64,000 nucleotides of DNA from Pseudogymnoascus destructans (Eukaryota; Ascomycota; Leotiomycetes; Thelebolales; Thelebolaceae), in assembly GCF_001641265.1 (NCBI RefSeq), contig NW_020167531.1, forward strand, positions 682,001 to 746,000, in the 5' to 3' direction. Positions 27,869-39,313 of the stretch are shown here, piece by piece; the stretch's first letter is position 1; each line of letters begins with the position of its first letter. Both the position numbers and the translations under genes were made by a program. Below the pieces are notes generated by a model. That model was not told the DNA's origin and did not search any database. It worked only from the letters and a program-made list of their open reading frames with translations.

Positions 27869-28838
27869 ATGGCTGGAGACGATACTGGATCAAACATTGG
27901 ATTGAAGGGGAAGGTTGCTACTGAACCTACCATCAAATCCCCACTGGCTCACCCTTCGGACAAGTTGAATATTACATTCCCAGACACCTTTTATGGGGAT
28001 CGCAAGAAGCTTAAGAGCTTCTTGATCCAGACGGAGCTATGGATGGCGTTTAATGCCAAACACTTCAACAAAGAAGTGGAACAGATCCTATGGGCTGTGC
28101 CACTCTTTCGAGGACCAGCCTCAGAATGGATCTCCAACTACCTCGCCAACTACATGAACCATCGAACACCAGACGAAAAATGCAACACCTCAACTAGCCA
28201 AGGAACAAAGGAAATTTTTGTATCCTGGAACGGATTCCTCAAAACGCTCAAGGTAAACTTCAGAGACATCAATGAATGACGAAATGCAGTCCGGGCACTC
28301 CAGGCTCTCAAGCAGAGAGGATCAGCAGTTGCATACACCGCTGAGTTTCAACAGCATGCAACTCTCACCAACTGGGGAGAAGAGGCTATCTGTGACCAAT
28401 TCTACGCAGGTCTGAAAGACCATGTGAAGGATGAAATCTCAAGGTCTGACAAACCAGATGACCTTAGAGAGATGATTGAATTGGCTCAGAAGATCGACAA
28501 TCGTCACTACGAATGGCAACTTGAGAAGAAAGGGGGACAACCTAGTCAACACTGGACTCAGAAGAGAAGAGAAGAGTCATTGGCCCCAACCTATGGAACT
28601 CTTTCAAGCCTAATGGCAAACCCCACAATCCCAACAAGGAGCGACAGTTCCAAGAATGGCTCTGCTTCAACTGCAATAAGCCTGGACACATAGCGCAAAA
28701 CTGCAGACAGTCAAAGAAAGGGAATGGAGGACGAAAGTATGGCAAACAGCTTAATGCTACTTGGCAAGGTCAAGGCGGGTGCAAGGCCCCGCGAGGACAG
28801 CCATGTGCCACGTTGAAGGGAAAAGAGAACTGGTATTA
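27869..28838 (+). pseudogene. G1 Gag, 5' portion with zinc knuckle
   Basis: A Gypsy-type Gag starts at ATG 27869 (MAGDDTGSNIGLKGK) and contains FYGDRKKLKSFLIQTELWM. A TGA at 28277-28279 reads where Trp is expected (NEWRNAV), a G-to-A type change. The same frame continues to about 28560, then shifts; the shifted frame carries the CCHC knuckle CFNCNKPGHIAQNC at about 28660-28705. It is broken by solo LTR B at 28839. Confidence 0.8.
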
Positions 28839-29747
28839 TGTCATACTGACATTCGTTGCACTCAGTTTGCTATCAAACTCAAGAACAAACTTAGAAATCT
28901 CCTCCTCAAACCTACAAGTCACTATACATATTTTGGCTTGTCACACCAACAACAAGAGCAATACTACTCAACGATTGCTACAACCCTCTATGATTCATTA
29001 CACGTCATTGCTCCTTAGTTACTGGGCCGATATGACCACATAGCATATCTCTACAACCCTCTATGATTCATTACATGACATCACTCCTTAGTTACTGGGC
29101 TAATACTACACATGACATATCTCTATCAACTAGAGGCCTAGGAACATGAACGATAGCTCCACAAGCTTCTACAACCGTCTATGATTCATTACATGTCATC
29201 GCTCCTTAGTTACCTACAAGATTGATTAAGTTATGACATAATCTGTCTATAGGGGTACTCTGACCTTGGACCTCCTTTCACTTCCTATAGGCTAGGAACC
29301 TAGGAGATGGTTCTATGGGATTCTCTTACGTCGACTACAGTTACCAAGCCTGGTTAGTCATGGAAAGTCTTGGAAAATGAGAGAACTACACTCCTTTAGC
29401 ATAAATAGGATTGCCCTTTCCTTAAGAAAGGGCAAGCAGACAATACAGTAAATCGACTATCACATACTTCCACGTCTTTTCCAAGCTTCCAAGCATTGAT
29501 CTTGTTACTCCTTGTTTCTGAAAAGTCAGTGAGGTGCTAACCTCTGACTTATCCCTGAGTTCTCAGACTCAACATTTGTTACAACTTGTCTAAACCACTC
29601 CACTATATCATACACCTGATTGCTGCGTTGTGGAATAGTCTAAGCTACGACCCTTTGGCTCTTTTTCCTAAGACAGTGTGTTGTCTTAGTAAAATCATCC
29701 CTTCCTTGGGTGGCTAGATTCTCACATCTGGTGCACCCACCATTACA
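28839..29747 (+). repeat. Solo LTR, family S copy B (909 bp), inside G1 gag
   Basis: Perfect TATTA duplications at 28834-28838 and 29748-29752. Starts TGTCATACTGAC and ends CACCATTACA. A CATAAATAGG promoter-like motif near 29400 is followed by a perfect 10-bp stem hairpin (TTGCCCTTTC, loop CTTAA), so this orientation is taken as sense. Noncoding. Confidence 0.92.
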
Positions 29748-29752
29748 TATTA

Positions 29753-30150
29753 CTACTCAGGATCTTGAGGAATTCCACTTGTCAAACAGAGAAGACAAGA
29801 ACGACCACAAGGAGCTCACTAGTTCTCAAAAGCATCGGTTACAAGCATTTGAGAAGACAGCAAGTAAGACTCTCTTCAAGGAACAACTGCCACGAGCAGT
29901 AAGAACCTTCAAGGAAGCCATGCTTCAGGAGACGGTCGATCAAAGAATTCTTGTGCCCAAGCCACCAATGAGCTGGCAGGACACTACACAATACTGGGAG
30001 GTTGCACGTCGCACAGTAAGGTGCCGACCAGAATACCCTCACCAGCAGGAAAGCATCCCAAGAGAAGAAAGGGGAACACGATTGTTAGAAGCACACGAAC
30101 GCCTACACCGTGAAGCAGAAAGAAGAAGAGAAAGGATACCAGTTCTATGA
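29753..30150 (+). pseudogene. G1 Gag/linker, 3' portion after solo LTR
   Basis: After the LTR a frame resumes with DLEEFHLSNREDKNDHKEL and runs, highly charged, to TGA at 30148-30150. It contains KTASKTLFKEQLPRAVRTF, which should be helical. The short frame between here and the protease (30151-30296) is not open. Position between zinc knuckle and protease makes it the Gag-Pol linker. Confidence 0.6.
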
Positions 30151-30296
30151 CCATTAGAATATGGTGAACATGATGGATTTTCCTCAGACGGTTATTCCTC
30201 AGACAATTCAAAAAACTAGGAGTCCTCGGCAGTAGGCCACTGGCGAGCGACACAAAGAGGCCTAGTACAAACCAGCTATGCGCCACAACGGGCGGC

Positions 30297-32990
30297 GTGC
30301 AGCTATACGTGGTTGCTAAGATACAACAGCAACACCTCCGAGCTATGATAGACTCAGGAGCAACGGGCAACTTTATGACAAAGAAAGTAGCAGACACACA
30401 CGGTTTCAGGACACAACTGAAGACCGACCCATACCCATTAATGGTTGTAGATGGAGAGCCCATCTCAACCAACAACGGAATGGTGACCCAGGAGACGGTC
30501 CCATTAGAAATGGTCATGCTACGTGGACACAAGGAAACGATACAGTTTGATATCGTGCACATGGACAATCATGCATGTATACTTGGTGTACCATGGCTCA
30601 AGAAACACAACCCCCAGATAGACTGGCGGAATGAAAAAGTTGTGATGAGCCAGTGTGCGTGTGAACAACGAACAGACACAACGCAGAAGGAGAAAACCTC
30701 CAAAGACCGGAAGGAGTTATGTGCGACCACCGAGTCTGATGACCTAGCCCAGGCATCCTCACTGAAGCAAATACCAGTGGAGTATAAGGAATACGAGCAG
30801 TTATTCCGGGAAGGCCCTAATGAAGAGGCGCTTCCTAAGCACCAACCATGGGATCATGAGATACCTATCATGGAAGGAAAAAGTCCACCGTTCAGACCAA
30901 TATATCAGATGTCAGAAGCAGAGCTGGACGTACTGAAGGAATACATTGACGAGAACCTCACGAAACGGTTCATTAGACCATCGACATCACCAGCAGGAAG
31001 TCCAATACTATTTGTGCCAAAGAAGGACAAGAAGCTAAGACTCTGCGTGGACTATCGAGGAACGAATAATGTCACTATCAAAGATAGATATGCTTTACCT
31101 TTGATAAACGAACTACACGACCAGTTCCAGGAAGCCAAGATATTTACCAAGCTGGACCTCAGAGGCGCCTATAACCTGATTCTAATCAAGGAAGGGGATG
31201 AGTGGAAAACAGCATTCCGCACCCGCTATGGCTTGTTCAAATACTTGGTTATGCCCTTTGGTCTAACAAATGCACCAGCATCCATGCAGAGGCTCATGAA
31301 TGCAGCTCTCCATGAATACTTGGATATGTTTGTTATCATCTATCTAGATGATATCTTAGTCTACTCAGGAGACCCAACGGAACATATTGGTCATATTTGG
31401 AAGGTATTACAGAAGTTAAAGGAGCATCGGTTACTCCTCAAGCCAGAAAAATGTGAATTCCACAAGGATCAAGTAGAGTTCTTAGGCTACATTGTCAGAA
31501 CGCATGGCATCAAAATGGACCAAGCAAAGGTCACGGCAGTGTTGGAATGGCCAACACCAACCACGGTCAAAGAAGTACAAGCCTTCTTAGGCTTCGCCAA
31601 CTTCTACCGGAGGTTTATTATGGGATATTCCAAGGTAGCTCAACCACTTACAGAGCTTACAAGGAAAGATCTTACATTCGAATGGACAAGCAAGGCAGAG
31701 GCTGCTTTTCAGGAACTTAAGACGAAGTTCACAGAAGCACCTATCCTAGTCACATTCGACCCTGCAAAGAGGATTGTCCTCGAAACGGACTCCTCTGACT
31801 TCGCGATTGGAGCCTGTACAAAGACGAGAAGCTTAAGCCAGTTGCATATTACTCTAGAAAACTGTCACCCGCAGAGCTCAACTACGACATCCATGACAAG
31901 GAGCTGATAGCTATTGTCGTTGCTTTTGAGCAATGGCGAGTATATCTTGAAGGATTGACCTACCCAGTACAGGTATGGACGGATCATAAGAATGTCATAT
32001 ACTTCACCACAACCAAGGTTTCAAACCGCAGACAAGTCCGATGGGCAGAGACACTCGCAGCCTACAAATTCACGATTACATATCGCAAGGGCTCTGAGAA
32101 CGCCAGAGCCGATGCTCTTAGCAGAAGGACCGACTACATCGGCCCTAAAGAGGAAAGACCTAGAGCCATATTGAAGAATACAGACGCAGGAATGCAATAC
32201 AACGAGTTGCTAGCCACGATTGCCACTGTGGAGAACTCGGAGTTGGAAGAAAGACTCAAGAAAGCTTATGCAACAGACGAATGTGCAAAGCGAGTCTTAA
32301 TAAAAACTGAAGGCGACTTCGCCATCGATGAACAAGGATTGATCCGATTCAAAGGATTAGTGTATGTCCCAAACAAAATGAGACGCCCGCTAGTGCAAGA
32401 ACAACACTCGCTACCAGCACACGGCCATCAGGGAGTAACACGCACCTTTGAACGAATCACCCGACACTACTACTTCCCAGGTATGAGGAAGCAGGTGGAA
32501 ACGGTAGTAAGAGAGTGCAACATTTGCAGCAAATCAAAATCCAATAGGCACTTGCCATATGGACAGCTCAAGTCGACACCAGTACCAAAGGGAGCGTGGA
32601 AATCTATAGTTTTGGACTTCATCGTCAAGCTATCACCCTCTCAGGACCCGTTAACAGGAGTAGTATTTGACGCTATCCTGGTTATTACGGAAAGACTCAC
32701 AAAATATGGAATATTTGTGCCATATTTAGAAGCTAGTGATGGTGAAGCACTCACATACACCTTCCTTCGAGTCATATTAGCCGATCACGGATTACCGGAA
32801 GAAATCATCTCAGACAGAGACAAGCTTTTTAATTTTTAATTTTGGAAATCTTTAATGGCACTTTTGGGAACAAATCATAAGCTATCAACAGCTTTCCATC
32901 CCCAAACAGATGGTCAAACAGAAATACTGAATCAAACCCTTGAACAATACCTACGGAGTTATGTCAACCACCAACAAGACAATTGTGACT
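30297..32990 (+). pseudogene. G1 protease, reverse transcriptase, RNase H and integrase
   Basis: Protease active site AMIDSGATGNFM near 30340; reverse transcriptase with KLDLRGAYN, VMPFGLTNAPA and the active site YLDDILVY; RNase H beginning ILETDSSDFAIG-like (VLETDSSDFAIG). The frame shifts at about 31817 and resumes in another phase with LYKDEKLKPVAYYSRKL. Integrase follows with a zinc domain (HGHQGVTRTFERITRHY, CNICSKSK) and FIVKLSPS...ISDRDKLF. A second shift falls in a T run at 32830-32840, after which FHPQTDGQTEILNQTLEQYL continues to about 32985. Confidence 0.88.
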
Positions 32991-33027
32991 TCACATCTCT
33001 TCGACTTTCACCCTTCGGACCATAGCT

Positions 33028-36000
33028 ATGATTGACTCTGGAGCTACTGGTAACTTTATGAGTAAGGACTTTGCTTCCTTAAAGAACATCCGACTGCTTC
33101 GGAAAGCAGTACCTCAACAACTATTTTTAATAGATGGAACACCCATCTCTTCGGGCTTCATTAGCCACACCACTTCGACTTTAGACACTCAGATTCGAGC
33201 TTCGACACTTCGCAACTCTGCAACCCATTCAGAAAAACTTGCCTTCAACATAATTCCCATGACATACCCCATTATATTAGGGATGCCATGGCTTCGGAAA
33301 CATGCCCCAGTTATAGACTGGGAGAACTTCGACTTAAAATTAGATTCAGAATACTGCAAGGAAAACTGCTTCGCAAAATCAATTTCGAGTTCACCTTCGA
33401 GTTCTAGGGCTATCAACATTGCCAAAGTCTCTGCTTTGGAATTTGAAAAAGCTTATAACTCCCATGACATTCAAGCATGTTTTGCTATATACATCTCAGA
33501 CACCTTGACTTCAGAATCCTCAGCTCTAGATATGGCTCAGGATGAAATTTCAGGCATTGCTATGCCACTTCGAGAACCTTTGGGCATGGCTATGCCACTT
33601 CGAGAACCTTTGGGCATGGCTATGCCACTTCGAGAACCTTCGGGCATTGACATGCCACTTCGAGAATCTCAGAACACCATAAACGGTAGTTTGTATAAAG
33701 ATTGTACTCAAACTTTGACTTCAGACACAGTGATGTCAACTTCGGACACTATGCTGTCAACTTTGGACACTATGCTGTCACCTTCAGACACTATGCTGTC
33801 ACCTTCGGAACACAGTGCTCTAGCCTCAGCTGAGGGAGCAAATACTGGTTCACCTTCAACTTCGAGTAAAGACATGAATATAGATATTCCCAAAGTCTAC
33901 CTTCGGTACTTCGACCTATTTGATGAGCAAAAGGCTAAGAAGCTGCCAGCTCATAAACCCTATGACCATGAAATACCTTTAGCAGAAAACACCATGCCAC
34001 CATTTGGACCAATCTATGGTCTTTCAGAACCTGAACTTCGAGTACTTTGAGAATATATTAATGAGAACCTTCTAAGTGGTTTCATTCGACCTTCGACTAG
34101 CCCAGCTGGGGCACCCATCTTGTTTGTGAAGAAGAAAGATGGTTCACTTCGACTTTGTGTAGACTACAGAGGCTTGAATGCTATTACTGTAAAGAACAGA
34201 TATGCTTTACCTCTAATTGGGGAACTTCTCGATCGGCTTCGGACAGCTAAGATATTTACAAAACTCGATCTTCGAGGAGCTTATAACCTCCTTCGAATTA
34301 CTTCTGGAGATGAATGGAAAACTGCATTCAGAACTCGGTATGGGCACTTCGAATACCAAGTCATGCCCTTCGGTCTTGTCAATGCACCTGCTTCATTTCA
34401 GGCTCTAGTCAATGATGTGCTTCGACCTTACTTGGACATCTCTGTGGTTGTCTACTTAGATGACATTCTGGTCTTTTCAGATTCCGAAGCTCAGCATAAG
34501 AATCATGTATGCCAGGTGCTAGATGCTCTAGCTAAGGCAAGCTTGTATGTTAAGCTTGAAAAGTGTGAATTCCACACCACTTCAACAGATTTCTTGGGTT
34601 TTGTCATATCAGCAGATGGCATCTCAATGGACAAGTCTAAAACAGACTCCATTGCTTCATGGCCTCAACCTTCGAGTGTTAAGGAAATTCAATCCTTCCT
34701 AGGATTAGCCAACTTCTACAGAAGATTTATTCATGACTTCTCAGGACTTGCTTCGGGACTTCACCTCTTGCTTCGGAAGAATGAGCCCTTCAAGTGGACA
34801 TCACTTCAAGAGGACTCATTCAACAATTTAAAAGCTTCGTTCAAACTCAGACAAGTACTTCGACACTTTGACCCAGACCAACCTGCATTTTTGGAAACAG
34901 ATTCCTCAGACAGAGCAATAGCTGGAATCCTATTGCAGAAGAATGGGAAAGGAAAACTTCAACCTGTTGCCTTCTTCTCTAGAAGTTTACAGCCTGCTGA
35001 GAGAAATTATGAAATCTTTGATAAGGAGATGCTTGCAATTGTTGCTTCGCTTCGAGAATGGAGACCCTACCTCGAAGGTGCGAACCACCGAATTACCATC
35101 TTCACAGACCACAGCAACTTGACAACATTTACAACTTCGAAAAAGTTAAACCCTAGGCAAGCTAGGTGGTCAGAACTACTCAGTTCTTATGATTTTGTTA
35201 TTAAGCATGTGTCTGGTACTTCGAATGCTCGAGCCGATGCTCTGTCTCGAAGATCAGACTATATGGCTTCAGAACCTTCGACCCTATCCCCACCTCTACT
35301 AAAGCCTCAGCAAATGGTTGCTTCGACATCAGTAGGAGGTGAACCCACTCTCGAGGACCAGATTCGGTCTGCTTCAACCCATGATGTGTTTGCTAGAAAC
35401 ACAATCACTTCGCTTCGAGCCTTAGATTCCAGTAAACCTGCACAGCTTCGCTCATACTCGCTATCTTCAACAAACCTACTATTATGCAATGGATTATTAT
35501 ACATACCACAAGACAAACCCCTTCGACTTCGGATCATAAGACTACATCATGATCATCCAGCCTCTGGACATTTTGGCTTCGCAAAGACCTTCGCTTCAAT
35601 AACTCGAGTTTATTATTGGCCTAAGCTTCGGCAATACCTCGAAGACTATATTCGAAGTTGCATACAGTGCAACTTGAATAAGCCTGCAAGACATAAACCT
35701 TATGGACAACTTCAATCACTACCTGTGCCACTAAGACCATGGACTTCGATTTCAGTAGACTTAATTGTCAAACTACCCCCTTCGACATCTTCGCTTTATG
35801 GGAAAACCTTTGACTCCATCATTGTATTTGTGGACAGGTTTTCAAAAATGGCACACTTTGTTCCTTGCAATGAATCTATGGATGCTATGCAATTCGCTCG
35901 AATCTTCTTCGAATTCATATTTAAGCTTCATGGCTTACCTTTTGATATAGTCTCAGATAGAGGTTCGCTTTTCACTTCGGCTTTCTTCAGAGAACTTGCA

Positions 36001-36723
36001 AAGCTGCTCCAGATAATACAGAAACTCTCTACTGCATTCCATCCCCAGACTGATGGTCAGACTGAGATACTCAATTCGATCCTTGAACAATACCTTCGGA
36101 TGTATGTTAATTACCCTCAGAATAACTGGGCAGACCTTCTGTGCTTTGCAGAATTTGCCTACAATGATTCGACTTCAGCTGCTACTAGAGAAACACCCTT
36201 CTTCGTTAATTCAGGCTACAACCCCCTTTGGATCACTTCGAGTTTGACTTTAGAGAGAAGTCCTGCTGCTTCAGAACATCACCTCTTTCTTCAAAGTCTA
36301 CACAAGTACCTCAAAACTGAGTTGCTTAGAGCTCAAGACTCTCAGGCATCTGCCTTTAATAGGAGGGTGCTGGCTTCGCCTGTCTTCGAAACTGGAGACT
36401 CTGTATACTTGCTTCGAAAGCATATTAAGACAACTCGACCTTCGAATAAACTAGACCACAAGAAACTTGGGCCCTTCAAGATCCTACAAGTAATCCCAAA
36501 GAATGCATACAAGCTAGAGCTGCCTTCGACTATGAACATACACAATGTGTTCCATGTCTCACTCCTTGAGAAAGTTCATCCTAATTCGATTCGACCTTCG
36601 GTTCAAGAACCTTCACCTGTAGAGGTAGAAGGAGAACATCAATGGGAAGTCGAAGCTATCCGAAGACATAAAGGAACTGGAAATCGAACTAGATACCTTG
36701 TTAAATTGGGTTTTCAGAACTAG
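33028..36723 (+). CDS. G2 Pol polyprotein (one internal TGA)
   Basis: Protease motif AMIDSGATGNFMSKDF opens the frame; ATG 33028 is inside the motif, so the true start lies in lost sequence. A linker with 30-bp and 21-bp repeats leads to TGA 34048-34050, where Arg (CGA) is expected, then the reverse transcriptase (KLDLRGAYNLL, VVYLDDILVFS), RNase H (FLETDSSDRAIAG, FTDHSNLTTF), integrase zinc domain (HDHPASGHFGFAKTF, CIQCNLNKP) and core (SVDLIVKLPP, SDRGSLFTSAFF, HPQTDGQTEILNSILEQYL). It ends in WEVEAIRRHK, the start of a chromodomain; the rest (NTWEPASNFEHAQDLL) lies in another phase to 36806. Two lesions only, so it decayed less than G1. Confidence 0.9.
33555..33815 (+). repeat. Two in-frame tandem repeats in the G2 protease-RT linker
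   Basis: A 30-bp unit (ATGCCACTTCGAGAACCTTT plus GGGCATGGCT; peptide MPLREPLGMA) occurs about four times at 33562-33665. A 21-bp unit encoding SDTML plus two residues occurs about four times at 33730-33815. Both stay in frame. Confidence 0.85.
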
Positions 36724-36812
36724 AAAACACCTGGGAACCTGCTTCGAACTTCGAACATGCACAAGACCTTTTACAGAGTTACAAGTCACAACATTCAATT
36801 GCATAAAAAATT

Positions 36813-36862
36813 GTTGTTTGGTTCAGAGAACCCCCAAGAGGGTTCCCCTTTAATTTTTTGAT
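36813..36862 (+). terminator. Hairpin plus T-run after G2 pol (possible 3' end signal)
   Basis: GAACCC and GGGTTC arms around CCAAGA (about 36828-36846) are followed by CCCCTTTAATTTTTTG. It lies between the pol stop and the antisense ORF end, where convergent transcripts would terminate. Fungal polyadenylation does not need such a hairpin, so this is only a suggestion. Confidence 0.3.
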
Positions 36863-36958
36863 TTTCTAGTGTTTTTGGGTTTTATATTTTATAAAGCATA
36901 ACTCCAAACTCCCTCGACCTTCGTACTTCGACCTTCGACTCACTCCTATGACATCTGT

Positions 36959-37753
36959 TCATGCAGTGTTATGCAACCTATTCAGAAGCCCTTGGAGCTT
37001 CTTGAACTTAATTGGAATATCAGTTTTGACCTCCTTGAGTTCCTCAACTACAGCCTTGACCTCCTTGAGTTTCTCTCCCAACCTGCTCTCAAGCACCTCC
37101 ACTCTTTGGAGTGCTTCGATGAGATTCGAATTATCAGCACTTCTAGCCTTTGCTTGTTCCAGCTGGAAGATGAATCCACCCTTAGTCCTCTTAGTTGTGG
37201 AAGCTTCAGAGGGTGTGTCTTCAGAAATCGCTCGCTTCGGTCTTCGGGCCACTAACATCACCTCAACTGGAGCAGCTCCAGCTGGCCCAATATCTTCATC
37301 CCCAACCTTGTTCCCTTCATCTTCAATCTCCTCTTCGACCTCTTCATCTTCGACCTCTTCGACTTCATCTTCAGCACCCTCATCTTCAACTCCTTCAACT
37401 TCACCTTCGATTTCTTCATCCTCACTCTCTTCGACTCGATATAAGGACCCTGCTACCCTCTTTAGTTCCTATGTCTCCTTTGCCTTCACTTCATTCCCCT
37501 TTGCCTCCTTTGCCTCCTTTGCCTCCTTCGCCTCCTTCGAAATAGTGAAAGAACAGGAATGAGCTTGTTTGATACACCAAGCACACTTCAATGATGTATG
37601 GCCAGACCAAGTGATGCAATCACTCGTCTTTGGCCTCGCTTTACATTGGTCACACTTCGGATCTTGGGCTTCACCATATTTGGTAATCTTCTCAAAGTTT
37701 TCCAACCTCAGCTCCTTCGGCGTCTTCGAAACGGCCTTCAACGCTTCAGCCAT
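36959..37753 (-). CDS. G2 antisense ORF: Cys-rich, acidic, coiled-coil protein
   Basis: ATG 37753 opens a frame that runs to TGA at 36959 with one TAG (37469-37471) in the middle; the two halves are in the same phase, total 265 codons. The N-terminal third has CDQCKA, SDC, KCAWC and HSCSF, a C-x2-C-(x)n-C-(x)n-C-x2-C-x6-C pattern suggestive of zinc binding. A KEAKEAKEAK stretch and a long Glu/Asp/Val-rich segment follow. The last 80 residues (VEVLESRLGEKLKEVKAVVE and similar) should form a coiled coil. It is convergent to pol. I do not recognise the family. The regular low-charge-error reading through the TAG argues for a real gene with one recent stop. Confidence 0.6.
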
Positions 37754-37842
37754 GTTGGTTGTTCAATATAAAAGCTTGTGGAAATTTGATAAATTCAGTT
37801 CGGTACTTCAAAATATTAAAAAGGAAAAAGTGGCTGGGGGCC

Positions 37843-39313
37843 ATCCTTATAATCGGGGGGGGAAGCGGTTTGCGCCACGTCGAAGCGAGAGGAAGCGGTT
37901 TGCGCCACCTCAAAATTGCAACCACAAGTACCTAGCCATAGTAATTTGTATGTAAAGGTACTTAAAAATTCAATTCTACGAAATTATCACTTCTTCATTC
38001 CCACTCTCACTCTCACTCCCACTCCAACGCCCACTCCCACGCCCACCCTCACTCGCACTCTCATATTCGCTCCCAGAATCAGCTTCTGGGTCAGTAATTG
38101 GGTCCTGCAACTCCAGAGGAATTGGGAAGCCCGATTGGGTGAGCTGAGCCACGCTTTTCTTCGGCGCTCCTGTTTCCGGGCTTCAATTCCTGCCCGGCGG
38201 AGCTGCTTCTGGGCTCGCTTTGCAGCCTGGCTCAGCTTCCGGGCTTTGGCCGTAGCGAGCTTCTGGGCTCGGTTTGCGGCCTGGCTTAGCTTCCGGGCTT
38301 CGGCCGCAGCGAGCTTCTGGGCCTGAAGCTCGGCTTTCTGCTTCTGAAGCTCGTGGGCTTCAGAAGCCCGGAGCTCACCTCCACACTGGAGTCGGCCCCG
38401 AGCCCGCTTCGTCTTCGAGCTCTTAACCTGCTGGCGAATAGCCCGTAGGTCGAGCTCCTGGAGCTGGCCGGCAGCTAGAACCTGGGAGGCCCCAGTAACC
38501 CAGTTACTGTAGCTCTGCCGCGAGGGGCTACTAAAGGCCTCTGGAAGCCGGTCTTTCCAGCATTGTAGGCCCTGTTCTACACCCTGGAACGTAGTGGGTA
38601 TAGGGGTAATAGGGCATGGTAGGGTAGGTGTTGTAGGCTCTATAGGCGTAGGCGTAGGCTGCGAGTACGTACGCAGCTTCTCAAGGGCTGTATTACAGCT
38701 TATGGGCCAGATTCCAGCTTTCCGGAACGCTGATTGTATGGTGGCCTCCTTAAAAGTCTGCTCCCGCATATGTGGGAGATCCCTCATAAATAGGGGTAGG
38801 TTGTAGGTAATATCCACCTCTCGTATGGCACGGAGTACGGATTGCCTATGCCAGTGCTTATAAGGCTGGAATATTCCCACGTCTAATGGCTGTAAAATGT
38901 GTGTAAGGTGGCTGGGAAACGCCCATACGATGATGTGATATTTAGTAGCCATAATGATAAAATCAGGGCTCATATGGCTCACATGAGAATCGAGTAGTAG
39001 AACCTTAGGATTTCCCGGGTCGTGTGGAGCTGTAAGCTCTATGAAGTGCTGTGGCCACTGTATAGCAAGCTGGCTATTAGAATAGCCAGTCTCCGAGAGT
39101 AGTATCAGCTCATTCCCATCAAGGTTTTGAGGGTACCACGCCTCCATATGAATTTTACCCGGTACAACAAGTACAGGTGCAATCTTCTGTCCAACTGCAG
39201 ATACTAGATATACGATTCTCAGGGCTTGGAGTGTAGAGCTGCTTTACAGCTCGGGGGACCATAACTCTCTCACCTCCTGGAATTCCGATCCTAAGACCAG
39301 TTTCGTCCATATT
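37843..39313 (-). mobile_element. Pogo element pogo3, 5' part replaced by solo LTR C
   Basis: The right (3') end carries GGAAGCGGTTTGCGCCAC twice (37861-37878 and 37891-37908), a repeated-block terminus like that of pogo1 but of different sequence. Transposase sequence fills 37987 to about 39300, where solo LTR C begins. The opposite terminus and the DNA-binding half are missing. Confidence 0.75.
37987..39313 (-). pseudogene. Pogo3 transposase, C-terminal two thirds
   Basis: The first catalytic Asp region survives as NMDETGLRIGIPGG near 39290; one frameshift at about 39150-39180 follows. The main frame (37987-39147) has LLLDSHVSHM and HILQPLDVGIF with the other acidic residues, a Gln/Ala/Lys/Arg-rich tail with an internal duplication (ARKLSQAANRAQK, then ARKLSQAAKRAQK), and ends in an Arg-Val-Gly-Val run encoded by a CCCACT microsatellite. 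The N-terminal helix-turn-helix is absent. Confidence 0.8.

Larger units (their letters stand above)
27455..32990 (+). mobile_element. Gypsy element G1, 3' truncated and decayed
   Basis: 5' LTR 27455-27822, gag 27869-30150 (split by solo LTR B), protease-reverse transcriptase-RNase H-integrase 30297-32990. The integrase is cut inside its core, just after the catalytic Glu region, where G2 sequence begins in mid-element. Several frameshifts and stops are present. No 3' LTR in this position; LTR fragments of the same family lie at 22770-22893 and 42737-42910, both inverted. Confidence 0.85.
32991..37800 (+). mobile_element. Chromodomain Gypsy element G2, with antisense ORF
   Basis: Starts abruptly at the protease (no gag or 5' LTR) and runs through reverse transcriptase, RNase H, integrase and chromodomain to an AT-rich spacer and a convergent minus-strand ORF at 36959-37753. 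The entire stretch, including the spacer and antisense ORF, is enriched in TTCG on the plus strand, which marks its limits at about 32990 and 37800. The 3' LTR is not seen; pogo3 begins at about 37843. Confidence 0.8.

Noticed and set aside
27455..36806. G1 and G2 as one long element
   Set aside because: There are two protease-RT-integrase sets, and CpG context changes abruptly at about 32990; they are two fused elements.
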